DNA from: JAJFFW01 sp039197915
GTDB lineage: Bacteria > Pseudomonadota > Alphaproteobacteria > Caulobacterales > Parvularculaceae
Assembly: GCA_039197915.1 (NCBI GenBank)
Contig: JBCCTV010000001.1
Span: forward strand, 10,384 to 74,383
Direction: 5' to 3'
Length of the DNA stretch: 64,000 nucleotides
This document shows, in pieces, positions 28,393-36,134 of the stretch. The position numbers and the translations under genes were made by a program. Each line of letters starts with the position of its first letter. The first letter of the stretch is position 1. Below the pieces are notes generated by a model, which saw only the letters and a program-made list of their open reading frames with translations, made no database searches and was not told where the DNA came from.

Positions 28393-30879
28393 ATGAATAT
28401 CGCAACACTGAATAAAACAGACGAACGAGGCGCCAAACGGATCCCGTCCCTTTCGGCCTCGGCGGTTAAAACGGCGGCGGCGCAAGCTATTGAGAAAATT
28501 GCGCCGCTTTGGCCCCTAAAGACGTTTGTTGCGGTCAACCCAATGCTTGGGTTTGCGGGCGAAGACTTCTCTGACGCCGCACAAGCGATCGCGCTCGCCC
28601 ATGGCGGCCGGACGCTCGCAACCCGGTCATTTTACAAGGACGCCTTCGCCAGCGGGCGCATTGACGCCGACGCCATTGCCGAGGCCCTAAAAACACTTGG
28701 AGGGTCCTACGCCCGCACACATACGGTAGACACGATCATTGCAGCCCTCGACGAAACGCCAAAAAAGCGCGTTAAGCCGGCGCCGACCGTCGCTGACATC
28801 GCGAGCGAGACGTCAGACACAGACTGGAATGCGGTGATTACGGATAAAGTATCCGCATGGGCTGGTTCCTATTTTGACGAAGGCCAAGCCGCCTGGCGCT
28901 CGCCCTGGCGGGACTTGCCGCCCTATCAAGCCTGGCGCGAAGAAGCGATGCGGGACGCGAGTTTTAAGCATATTGGATTGAGCGACCTGCGCGCAGCGAT
29001 CGCGGCCTTGCCGGAAACCGCCGTTGAAATGCTCCAGGCGGCGGCGACACGGCACGCGTTTGATGAAAAAAGTCTGTCTGCATATTTTCTGCGTCTGCTG
29101 GCGACGGTCAGCGGCTGGGCCGGGCACGCCCGCTTTAAGGGCTGGATTGCTGGCTTAAATGGCGCACAAGACGAGACGGCGATAGACATGCTTGCGATCC
29201 GAGCGGCCTATGACCTTGCAATCCTCGATGCAACGCCATCGGCCACGCTTTCGCCTGCTTGGGCGACGGCGACAAAGCGCTTCTCCGACGAAGCGGGGCT
29301 GACGCCGACGAAAGACTTCACCATCGATTATATTCTGCATACGGCCTATGAAATATCGGGCCGGAGGCCACTCTTGGACGCGTTGACTGCAGAAAATAAG
29401 GGCCAGACACAAGAAACCCGCGCGTCGTCTCAATTGGTCTTTTGCATTGACGTTCGCTCAGAGCGCCTTCGCCGCTCCATTGAGGCGGCAGAGCCTAGTG
29501 TTGAGACCATGGGATTCGCCGGGTTTTTTGGCTTCGCGATCGAAGTCGCGCCGCTGGGCTCAAAGGAAGGCGGCGCCCAGTGTCCCGTGCTTTTAGCGCC
29601 GTCGCACACGGTTGCAGAACATGTTTGCGGCGCAAGCCACGAAGAGAATGAAACGGCGATAAAAACACTGACTGCCGGAAAACGGTTTCAACGGGCTTGG
29701 AAGGCTTTTAAGTCGTCGTCCGTTTCGTCTTTCGCCTTTGTGGAAGCGATGGGCTTCGGCTTTGCCGGCAAGCTCGCGCGCGCCTCGATCGGCGCGACTG
29801 AAAACCATACGGCGCCGCGGACCGCGCCCTCGATCGAGCCAGCAACGCTCGGCGAGCGCGCCATTGGGTTCGACGCTGAGACCCGGTTGGCGCTCGCCAC
29901 TGGCGCCTTAAAATCTATGTCGCTGACGGATAATTTTGCGCGCCTCGTTGTAATGGTCGGACACGGCTCGACCACTGAAAATAATCCCTATGCGGCGGGC
30001 CTTGATTGCGGCGCCTGCGGCGGACACACCGGTGAAGCAAACGCCCGGGTCGCCGCGGCGATCTTAAATGACCCGGCGGTGCGTGACGGGCTCAAAGACG
30101 CCGGGATCTCCATTCCCGAAGACACACACTTCCTCGCCGGGCTTCATGACACCACAACCGACGACGTGACCCTTTTTGAAACGGACCGCGCCCCGGAGAG
30201 CCACGCCGATGACATAACGGCGCTCCAGAAAACCCTAGCGACCGCCGGCGAGACCACCCGGACCGAGAGGGCGCCGTTTCTGGCAATTCCGTCGGGCGAC
30301 AACATCCATTCAAATATTGATGCGCGCGCCCGCGACTGGTCGCAGGTGCGCCCTGAATGGGGCCTCGCCGGGTGCTCAGCCTTTATTGTGGGTCCTAGGG
30401 CGCGCTCCATGGGTCACGACTTTGGCGGCCGGGCCTTCCTCCATTCCTACGACTGGAAAGCCGACGATAGCTTTGCAACGCTTGAGCTCATCATGACAGC
30501 GCCAATGGTGGTCGCTAGCTGGATCAACCTCCAATATTACGCCTCGACGGTCGACAACCGCGTCTTCGGGAGCGGCGACAAGACTTTACACAATGTGGTC
30601 GGGGCGCTCGGCGTCCTCGAGGGCAACGCCGGCGACCTGCGGGTTGGGCTGCCGCTGCAATCAGTGCATGACGGGGCGCAATTCATGCATGAGCCAATGC
30701 GGTTGAACGCCTTTATTGATGCGCCAATCGAGGCCATGAATGAGGTGATCGCCAAACACGCCGGGGTCAAAGACCTATTGGACAACGGCTGGGTACATTT
30801 ATATGCGTTAACTGAAACGGGCGCACCGCGGCGGTATCTGGGCGGTCTCGAATGGGAGACCGCTGCAGCAGCAGCTTAA
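28393..30879 (+). CDS. dabA: DabA, inorganic-carbon uptake subunit (DUF2309, beta-carbonic-anhydrase-like site)
   Basis: This is an 828-residue cytoplasmic-side subunit of the DAB complex. The N-terminal hallmark is IAPLWPLKTFVAVNPMLGF. The expected zinc ligands are visible: Cys and Asp in FCIDVRSERLRRSIE (about residues 354 and 356), His in VMVGHGSTTENNP (about 522) and Cys in GLDCGACGGHTGE, 15 residues after the His. That spacing matches the ligand set described for DabA proteins (Cys-x-Asp, His, Cys). The protein is full length for the family. GAGGA precedes the start. It sits 30 bp after dabB and 38 bp before cysD, so dabB-dabA-cysD is probably one transcript. The family assignment is firm; the physiological role here (anaplerotic bicarbonate supply or autotrophy) is unknown. 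Confidence 0.93.
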   Translation: MNIATLNKTDERGAKRIPSLSASAVKTAAAQAIEKIAPLWPLKTFVAVNPMLGFAGEDFSDAAQAIALAHGGRTLATRSFYKDAFASGRIDADAIAEALKTLGGSYARTHTVDTIIAALDETPKKRVKPAPTVADIASETSDTDWNAVITDKVSAWAGSYFDEGQAAWRSPWRDLPPYQAWREEAMRDASFKHIGLSDLRAAIAALPETAVEMLQAAATRHAFDEKSLSAYFLRLLATVSGWAGHARFKGWIAGLNGAQDETAIDMLAIRAAYDLAILDATPSATLSPAWATATKRFSDEAGLTPTKDFTIDYILHTAYEISGRRPLLDALTAENKGQTQETRASSQLVFCIDVRSERLRRSIEAAEPSVETMGFAGFFGFAIEVAPLGSKEGGAQCPVLLAPSHTVAEHVCGASHEENETAIKTLTAGKRFQRAWKAFKSSSVSSFAFVEAMGFGFAGKLARASIGATENHTAPRTAPSIEPATLGERAIGFDAETRLALATGALKSMSLTDNFARLVVMVGHGSTTENNPYAAGLDCGACGGHTGEANARVAAAILNDPAVRDGLKDAGISIPEDTHFLAGLHDTTTDDVTLFETDRAPESHADDITALQKTLATAGETTRTERAPFLAIPSGDNIHSNIDARARDWSQVRPEWGLAGCSAFIVGPRARSMGHDFGGRAFLHSYDWKADDSFATLELIMTAPMVVASWINLQYYASTVDNRVFGSGDKTLHNVVGALGVLEGNAGDLRVGLPLQSVHDGAQFMHEPMRLNAFIDAPIEAMNEVIAKHAGVKDLLDNGWVHLYALTETGAPRRYLGGLEWETAAAAA

Positions 30880-30917
30880 GTTTGGCGGCGCGTCGCAACG
30901 ACAAAAGGACCTTCGCC

Positions 30918-31811
30918 ATGCGTCTACCGCCACACCTTGACCGCTTGGAAAGCGAAGCGATCCACATTTTGCGAGACGGCGTCGCTGAGGCTGAGCGGCC
31001 CGTCATCCTGTTTTCTGCCGGCAAGGATTCAACGGTCCTTGCGCATCTCGCCATCCGCGCCTTTTACCCATCCCCACCGCCGGCCCCGCTCCTGCACGTC
31101 GATTCCACCTGGGAGTTTAAGGACCTGATGGCGTTCCGGGACGACTTTGCAAAAAAATGGAATTTCGAGTTGCTCGTGCGGTCAAACGAGAAAGGCCGCG
31201 CAGAGGGCGTGAACCCGTTTGACCACGGCTCCTATTACACGACGACCATGCGAACAGAAGCGCTCAAAAACTCCCTAGACGAGGGCAAATTTGACGTGAT
31301 CTTCGGCGGCGCCCGCCGGGACGAAGAAGCCTCGCGCGCCAAGGAGCGGATTGTTTCCGTGCGTGACAAATCCCACGGCTGGGAACCGCGCCGGCAACGC
31401 CCCGAGTTATGGAACAATTATAATTGGCGCCGGTCGCCGGGGGAAACGCTGCGGGTCTACCCGATCTCCAATTGGACCGAGTCGGACCTTTGGGATTACA
31501 TCCTGATCCGGAATATCGAGCTCGCGCCCCTTTACTACGCGGCGCCCCGGCCCGTTGTTGAGCGGGACGGCGTTTTGATCGTTGTCGATGATGAAAAGAC
31601 CATGCGCTTTGAGCCCGGTGAAGAGCCAAAGATGGAAACAGTCCGCTTCCGGACCTTAGGCTGCTGGCCCGTTACCGGAGCGATTAAATCAGACGCCGCT
31701 GACAATGCAGGGATCGTTCGGGAAAACCGCGCGGCCAATATTTCTGAGCGCCAAGGCCGCGTAAGCGACGAAGGCAGCCTCGAAGCACAAAAACGCGCCG
31801 GCTATTTTTAG
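30918..31811 (+). CDS. cysD: CysD, sulfate adenylyltransferase small subunit
   Basis: CysD with CysN makes adenosine phosphosulfate from sulfate and ATP. The 297-residue protein is collinear with E. coli CysD as I recall it: LDRLESEAIHILRDG at the start, PP-loop FSAGKDSTVLAHLA, HVDSTWEFKDL, FGGARRDEEASRAKERI, RPELWNNYNW, YPISNWTESDLWDYI, FRTLGCWPVTGAI and the C-terminal SERQGRVSDEG with KKRxGYF-like ending QKRAGYF. ATG 30918 is chosen because AAAAGGA lies upstream and the homology begins there; an in-frame start at 30852 would overlap dabA. No cysN, cysC or cysH is present; the next gene is on the opposite strand. Confidence 0.93.
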   Translation: MRLPPHLDRLESEAIHILRDGVAEAERPVILFSAGKDSTVLAHLAIRAFYPSPPPAPLLHVDSTWEFKDLMAFRDDFAKKWNFELLVRSNEKGRAEGVNPFDHGSYYTTTMRTEALKNSLDEGKFDVIFGGARRDEEASRAKERIVSVRDKSHGWEPRRQRPELWNNYNWRRSPGETLRVYPISNWTESDLWDYILIRNIELAPLYYAAPRPVVERDGVLIVVDDEKTMRFEPGEEPKMETVRFRTLGCWPVTGAIKSDAADNAGIVRENRAANISERQGRVSDEGSLEAQKRAGYF

Positions 31812-31899
31812 GCGGAAGGCGTCGAGACTTTATTTCTTGCTATCCGCGCACTAATGAACGGCACAGCTTAAAGCCGTGCTCTTCGCTGGAAAGCGTTTA

Positions 31900-31916
31900 A
31901 CGGGATCAAATCCCGT
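31900..31916. terminator. Hairpin between convergent cysD and the IDH-like gene
   Basis: ACGGGA and TCCCGT form a perfect 6-bp stem with a 5-nt loop between two convergent genes. A weaker imperfect stem lies just before it (about 31860-31880). There is only a modest T-rich tail, so termination activity is inferred from position. Confidence 0.4.
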
Positions 31917-31927
31917 ATCATCAGTAT

Positions 31928-33028
31928 TTAAGCGAGACCGCCGTCGATCAAGGCGAAGTTACGCGCTGATCGCTTGAGCGCTTCTGGCGTGGTGTAGGAG
32001 AACCGCGGCGCCTGCCGTGGCTTTTCACCCAGTCGCTCAATGACCGCGTCAGCGAACGCGGTGGGCTCAAGCGCCGTCGCATAAGGGTTTAAGTGGGCGA
32101 GGTCTTCCGTGTGCACCCCGCTTTCAAAGGCTGAAAGCAAAGCGTCGCAGGCTTTCTCAGCAGCCGAGGTAAAACCAGCAGCCGCTGCAAGCCGAGCGCC
32201 CGCCAGGATCGACGGCGCAACACCACAAGCCTGGTGGTCAGCGTCTGCTCGCCAACCAGGCGCCGCCGTGGCGACACAATAGGGCCCACGCGCCTTGGCG
32301 CCCGCAGGGTTCTCGGTGATCGATAGCGTGCGTGCGCCCGATAATTCTCGCGCGACGTCGGCCACCGTTTCCGCAAACGGCCGCGGCGCGAAAATCACGC
32401 TGACGCTCGCCCCGCTCACGAGCCGGGACAAACCGGCATGCACCGGCGCGATTTCTATTGTAACGTCTAGGGCGTCGTTGATCTCCCGCCCGGCCATTGC
32501 GGAAAGCCCCGCGCGCGAGGCTAGATCATGGGTTTCGGTCAGGATCAAAAGCGGCTCGCCGGAGCGCTCACGCGTCAGCGCCTGGGCGCGCATCAACGCT
32601 GCGTAGGCGCTCGCCTGGCCCGGGGCCGATGGCGAAACCACGGCGACGTCCAGTTTTTTCAGACCCGCCCGCAGAAACGGGTGATAGGCGCGCACGAAGT
32701 CGACGCGCGCATCCGCAGCAGCCCCAGTGGCAGCCGCACCAGTGGCAGGAGCGCCATGGACTTCGTCGCGAGCTTGGGCGTAGCGGTGGGGACCTGAGCC
32801 TAACGAACGATCGGTGAGGTATAATGCGTGACGCCCCGCATCCTTTAAGCGAGGCGCGTCAGACATGATAGTCAGCTTCGCGCCCGCGGCCTCTAAGATA
32901 TTTAAGCCCAAGCGCGCCTCTGCCCCGAGGTGGGCCCGCGCGGCGGCGATTTCGATGGTGAGCCCGGCGTTCGCTTCAACGATTTCCAGCGTCGTTGGCG
33001 CTTCCGGCGGCTTTTGGTGGATCGTCAT
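31928..33028 (-). CDS. Degenerate isocitrate/isopropylmalate dehydrogenase-like protein
   Basis: The protein has about 366 residues from ATG 33028 (MTIHQKPPEAP); longer starts at 33043 or 33091 are possible. The C-terminus, SAFESGVHTEDLAHL followed by EPTAFADAVIERLGEKP, closely resembles the end of NAD(P)-dependent isocitrate dehydrogenases of the long bacterial type. The middle can be aligned loosely to the same fold (GLKKLDVAVVSPS; CGVAPSILAGARLA where IDH has the ANPSG region). However, I do not see the substrate-binding Arg/Tyr/Lys motifs or the metal-binding GDILSD motif; the equivalent stretch reads PFAETVADVA. An Ala-Thr-Gly repeat (GAPATGAAATGAAADA) interrupts the N-terminal half. It lies downstream of an ABC exporter on the same strand. 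I infer a non-catalytic paralogue; a distinct unrecognised family is the alternative. Confidence 0.55.
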   Translation of the reverse strand: MTIHQKPPEAPTTLEIVEANAGLTIEIAAARAHLGAEARLGLNILEAAGAKLTIMSDAPRLKDAGRHALYLTDRSLGSGPHRYAQARDEVHGAPATGAAATGAAADARVDFVRAYHPFLRAGLKKLDVAVVSPSAPGQASAYAALMRAQALTRERSGEPLLILTETHDLASRAGLSAMAGREINDALDVTIEIAPVHAGLSRLVSGASVSVIFAPRPFAETVADVARELSGARTLSITENPAGAKARGPYCVATAAPGWRADADHQACGVAPSILAGARLAAAAGFTSAAEKACDALLSAFESGVHTEDLAHLNPYATALEPTAFADAVIERLGEKPRQAPRFSYTTPEALKRSARNFALIDGGLA

Positions 33029-33118
33029 GGGCGCGTCCCGCATTATGCAACAATGCTTTGTACGGGTGCCGACGACGCAACAAAAATTCATTTTCGCGAA
33101 AGTTACGATCGAAAAAAA

Positions 33119-35056
33119 CTATTGATCCAAAACCGCCTCGGTCAGTTTTTTTGGCGAGCCAAATTGGATCTCAGCAAACCGCGCATAAAGGCCGCCCCTT
33201 GCCATCAGCGTTTCATGGTCGCCTTGATCAACGATACGGCCGTTTTCGAGGACGAGAATGCGGTCTGCATTCAAAACCGTCGATAATCGATGCGCGATCA
33301 CGAGCGTCGTGCGGTCTTCAGAGATCTTCTGAAACGCCGCCTGGACGGCCCGCTCGCTCTCAGAATCAAGGGCGCTTGTGGCCTCATCGAGGAGCAAAAT
33401 AGGCGCATCGCGCAGGATCGCCCGGGCAATCGAAAGCCGCTGGCGCTGGCCGCCGGACAGTTGGTTTGAGCCTTCGCCGAGCGGCGTTTCATACCTCTCG
33501 GGCAAACGGTCAATAAATTGGGCGTCGTCGGCCGCCTCGGCTGCCGCGCGAACATCAGCGTCGCTCGCCTCGGGCCGCCCATATCGAATGTTGTCGGTCA
33601 CGTCGCCTGAAAACAGCGGCGCATTTTGTTGGACGACGGCAAAGGCGCTGCGCAGGTCCAGGGGATCGAGCGACTTGATGTCGAGGCCGTCAATTGTGAT
33701 GCGCCCGGCGGTCGGATCATAAAACCGTAAGAGCAGCTGGAAAATCGTGCTTTTTCCGGCCCCGGACGGTCCGACGAGCGCCACCGTCTCGCCTGGATTG
33801 ACGTTGAAAGAAACGCCGTCAAGCGCCTGTTCGTTCGCGCGCTGGGGATAGGCGAAGCGAACATCATTAAAGGCGAGACGTCCTTCAAATGGCGCCGGCG
33901 CGATGGCCGGCGTCGCCGGGGCCGCGATCTCCGGTTCTAGGTCCAGAATTTCAACGAGCCGCTCGGTCGCGCCGGCGGCGCGCATGATTTCAGCATAGAC
34001 TTCCGACAGGAGGCCAACGCCGCTCACCACGGTGAAAGCGTACAAGACAAATTGCGCCATAGCGCCAGGGGTTGTCGCCCCGCTTTGCACTTGCACCGCG
34101 CCGAACCATAACATCCCAATGAGACCGCAGGCAGACCCAGCCGTTAGGACGCCCAACATCACCGTACGGACTAATATCCGTTTCATTGAAACCTGGAACG
34201 TCGCCTCAAGCGCATCATCGAAACGCGCGATTTCAGCCTTTTCTTGGGTAAACGCTTGGACCGTTTGAATGGCGCTGACGCCTTCGCTTGCGCGCATTGA
34301 GGCGCGCGCCAGGGTGTCTTGGCTCGCGCGCGATAGGCGCTGTATGCGATTGCCCAGTCTGAGTGCCGGAAAAATCAACAAAGGCGCCGCGGCCAGGACA
34401 ATCGCAGCCAGGCGCCAATTAACGATGACCATCAAAATGAGCGCGCCAATGGTTGTCACGGACGTGCGCAGGGCGACCGAGATCGACGAGCCCACAAGGG
34501 TTTGGATAAGCGTCGTATCCGTTGTGAGGCGGGAGAGAATTTCACCGGTGCGCAGGTCGGCGTAGGCCCGGGGGTTTAACGCCATCAGGCGCGCATAGAC
34601 GGCGGAGCGCAAGTCAGCGACGACGCGCTCGCCCAGTCGTGAAATAAAATAAAACCGCGCCGCCATCGCCGCGCCGAGCGCGAGGGCGACGCCCATGCCA
34701 GCAAGAAAATAAATGCTTAGCCCCCTGCCCCCCGGACCGCTGTCGCCAATACCTCCGCATACCGACGTCAGGCCGTCGCCAACGCCCTCAATTGAAACGC
34801 CGTAGCCGCAGTCCAGAAGAAACCGGAAGGCAGCCGGCAGGGCGAGGGTTAAAACCGACGCAAGCAACAAGAAAAAACAAAACGCCGCCAACTGCGCCGG
34901 ATAGGCGCGCACAAACGGCCAAAGCCTGCGCAACGGACGCACCGTGCGGCCTTTGCCCCGCTTGCCCGTTTCATTGCGAATACGCTCGGAGAGAGCAGCG
35001 CCTGGGCTTCGGGCGACATCGTCTGCGCCTCTCACCGGCGGCGTTGCTGTTGTCAT
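33119..35056 (-). CDS. ABC exporter, fused transmembrane and ATPase domains (MsbA/ABCB type)
   Basis: A half-transporter of about 645 residues starts at ATG 35056 (MTTATPPVRGADD); an in-frame start at 35119 adds 21 basic residues of doubtful reality. Residues ~45-330 are the six-helix exporter domain (LAAFCFFLLLASVLTLALPA and the coupling-helix region RLMALNPRAYADLRTGEILS). The ATPase has Walker A GPSGAGKST, Q-loop VVQQNAPLFSG, signature LSGGQRQRLSIARAIL and Walker B ILLLDEATSALDS. All catalytic motifs are intact. It belongs to the lipid/peptide/drug exporter group; substrate is not predictable. The IDH-like gene follows on the same strand about 90 bp on, suggesting co-transcription. Confidence 0.88.
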   Translation of the reverse strand: MTTATPPVRGADDVARSPGAALSERIRNETGKRGKGRTVRPLRRLWPFVRAYPAQLAAFCFFLLLASVLTLALPAAFRFLLDCGYGVSIEGVGDGLTSVCGGIGDSGPGGRGLSIYFLAGMGVALALGAAMAARFYFISRLGERVVADLRSAVYARLMALNPRAYADLRTGEILSRLTTDTTLIQTLVGSSISVALRTSVTTIGALILMVIVNWRLAAIVLAAAPLLIFPALRLGNRIQRLSRASQDTLARASMRASEGVSAIQTVQAFTQEKAEIARFDDALEATFQVSMKRILVRTVMLGVLTAGSACGLIGMLWFGAVQVQSGATTPGAMAQFVLYAFTVVSGVGLLSEVYAEIMRAAGATERLVEILDLEPEIAAPATPAIAPAPFEGRLAFNDVRFAYPQRANEQALDGVSFNVNPGETVALVGPSGAGKSTIFQLLLRFYDPTAGRITIDGLDIKSLDPLDLRSAFAVVQQNAPLFSGDVTDNIRYGRPEASDADVRAAAEAADDAQFIDRLPERYETPLGEGSNQLSGGQRQRLSIARAILRDAPILLLDEATSALDSESERAVQAAFQKISEDRTTLVIAHRLSTVLNADRILVLENGRIVDQGDHETLMARGGLYARFAEIQFGSPKKLTEAVLDQ

Positions 35057-35342
35057 GTGTTTTCCACGCGTCGCGCCAATGAAAACAAAAACGACGCGCC
35101 TTTTTCTCCCGCAGCGCAAAGGTTATTCCGGGCCCTGCTGTTACGCTTAGAGTAGGCGCGGTCAGGTGAGAAACAAGGTTTCGACCATGATTAGTCCGGC
35201 GCTTTTCGAACTTTGTTCCGCAAATGGCGGCGCTATTCTCGGACGAGCCATCTGAAGATGCGCTTGAGAAGCGCCTGCGACGGCAGGGCGCGCGTCCCCA
35301 ACGAGGTCAGAGCCCCGTTGAAATGCGTAACAGGCCTTGTAC

Positions 35343-36134
35343 ATGACGAACGAAACGCAAAATGCGACGCAATCGGCGGGGGATATCCTGACCACCATTA
35401 AATCACCACCAGACTGGACCAGCGCGTCACGGGATCGGGCGACCGAGAGCGTTGGCGTTAGTGGAAGCGGGACCAAAGAGGCCTTGGTCGTTCGAGATTT
35501 ATGCAAGCGCTACGAGACTGATGGCGGCGCTTTGAACGTTTTGGATCGCGCGTCCCTCACGCTTGCTCCCGGCGACGCCGTGGCGCTCACCGGCGAATCC
35601 GGAAGCGGCAAGAGCACACTCCTGCATTTGATCGCGGGGCTCGACGCCCATGACGCTGGCGACATCATCATCGCCGGGCGCGCCCTTGAAGGGCTGAACG
35701 ACGAAGAGCGCGCCCGCATGCGCCGCGAGGAGATTGGTGTTGTCTTCCAACAGTTCAACTTGATCCCAAGTTTGCCAGTCTTCGACAATATTGCGTTTCA
35801 AGCGCGGATCGCCGATCGCTTTGACGCGGCCTGGACGAACACCCTTGTCGATCGCCTAGGGCTCGGCGCGCTAACCCGTCGGTATCCGGAGCAACTCTCC
35901 GGCGGCCAACAACAGCGCGTCGCCGTGGCGCGCGCACTCGCTGGTAAGCCAACACTCATCCTAGCCGATGAGCCAACGGGCAATCTTGACGAAGAAACAA
36001 GCGATAGCGTGCTCGCGCTGACGCTTGATCTCGTCGCCGATAGCGGCGCGGCCCTTTTGATGGTGACCCATTCGGAACGACTTGCAGGGCGCCTGCGCCG
36101 GCGGTTGCACCTATCGGGCGGGAAACTACAGTGA
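35343..36134 (+). CDS. ABC transporter ATPase, LolD/YbbA type
   Basis: The 263-residue ATPase starts at ATG 35343; a TTG two codons upstream is possible. After a non-conserved ~50-residue leader the ATPase has Walker A TGESGSGKST, Q-loop GVVFQQFNLIPSL, signature LSGGQQQRVAVARAL and Walker B ILADEPTGNLD. This combination is typical of the LolD/MacB/YbbA class, which drives mechanotransmission rather than transport through a pore. The stop TGA overlaps the GTG start of the FtsX-type permease that follows, so the two are translationally coupled. With the downstream secreted AttH-like protein it forms a conserved three-gene cassette. Substrate unknown, probably lipidic or lipoprotein-related. Confidence 0.9.
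   Translation: MTNETQNATQSAGDILTTIKSPPDWTSASRDRATESVGVSGSGTKEALVVRDLCKRYETDGGALNVLDRASLTLAPGDAVALTGESGSGKSTLLHLIAGLDAHDAGDIIIAGRALEGLNDEERARMRREEIGVVFQQFNLIPSLPVFDNIAFQARIADRFDAAWTNTLVDRLGLGALTRRYPEQLSGGQQQRVAVARALAGKPTLILADEPTGNLDEETSDSVLALTLDLVADSGAALLMVTHSERLAGRLRRRLHLSGGKLQ

Noticed and set aside
30852..30917. Longer cysD start overlapping dabA
   Set aside because: The homology to CysD and the AAAAGGA ribosome site both point to ATG 30918.
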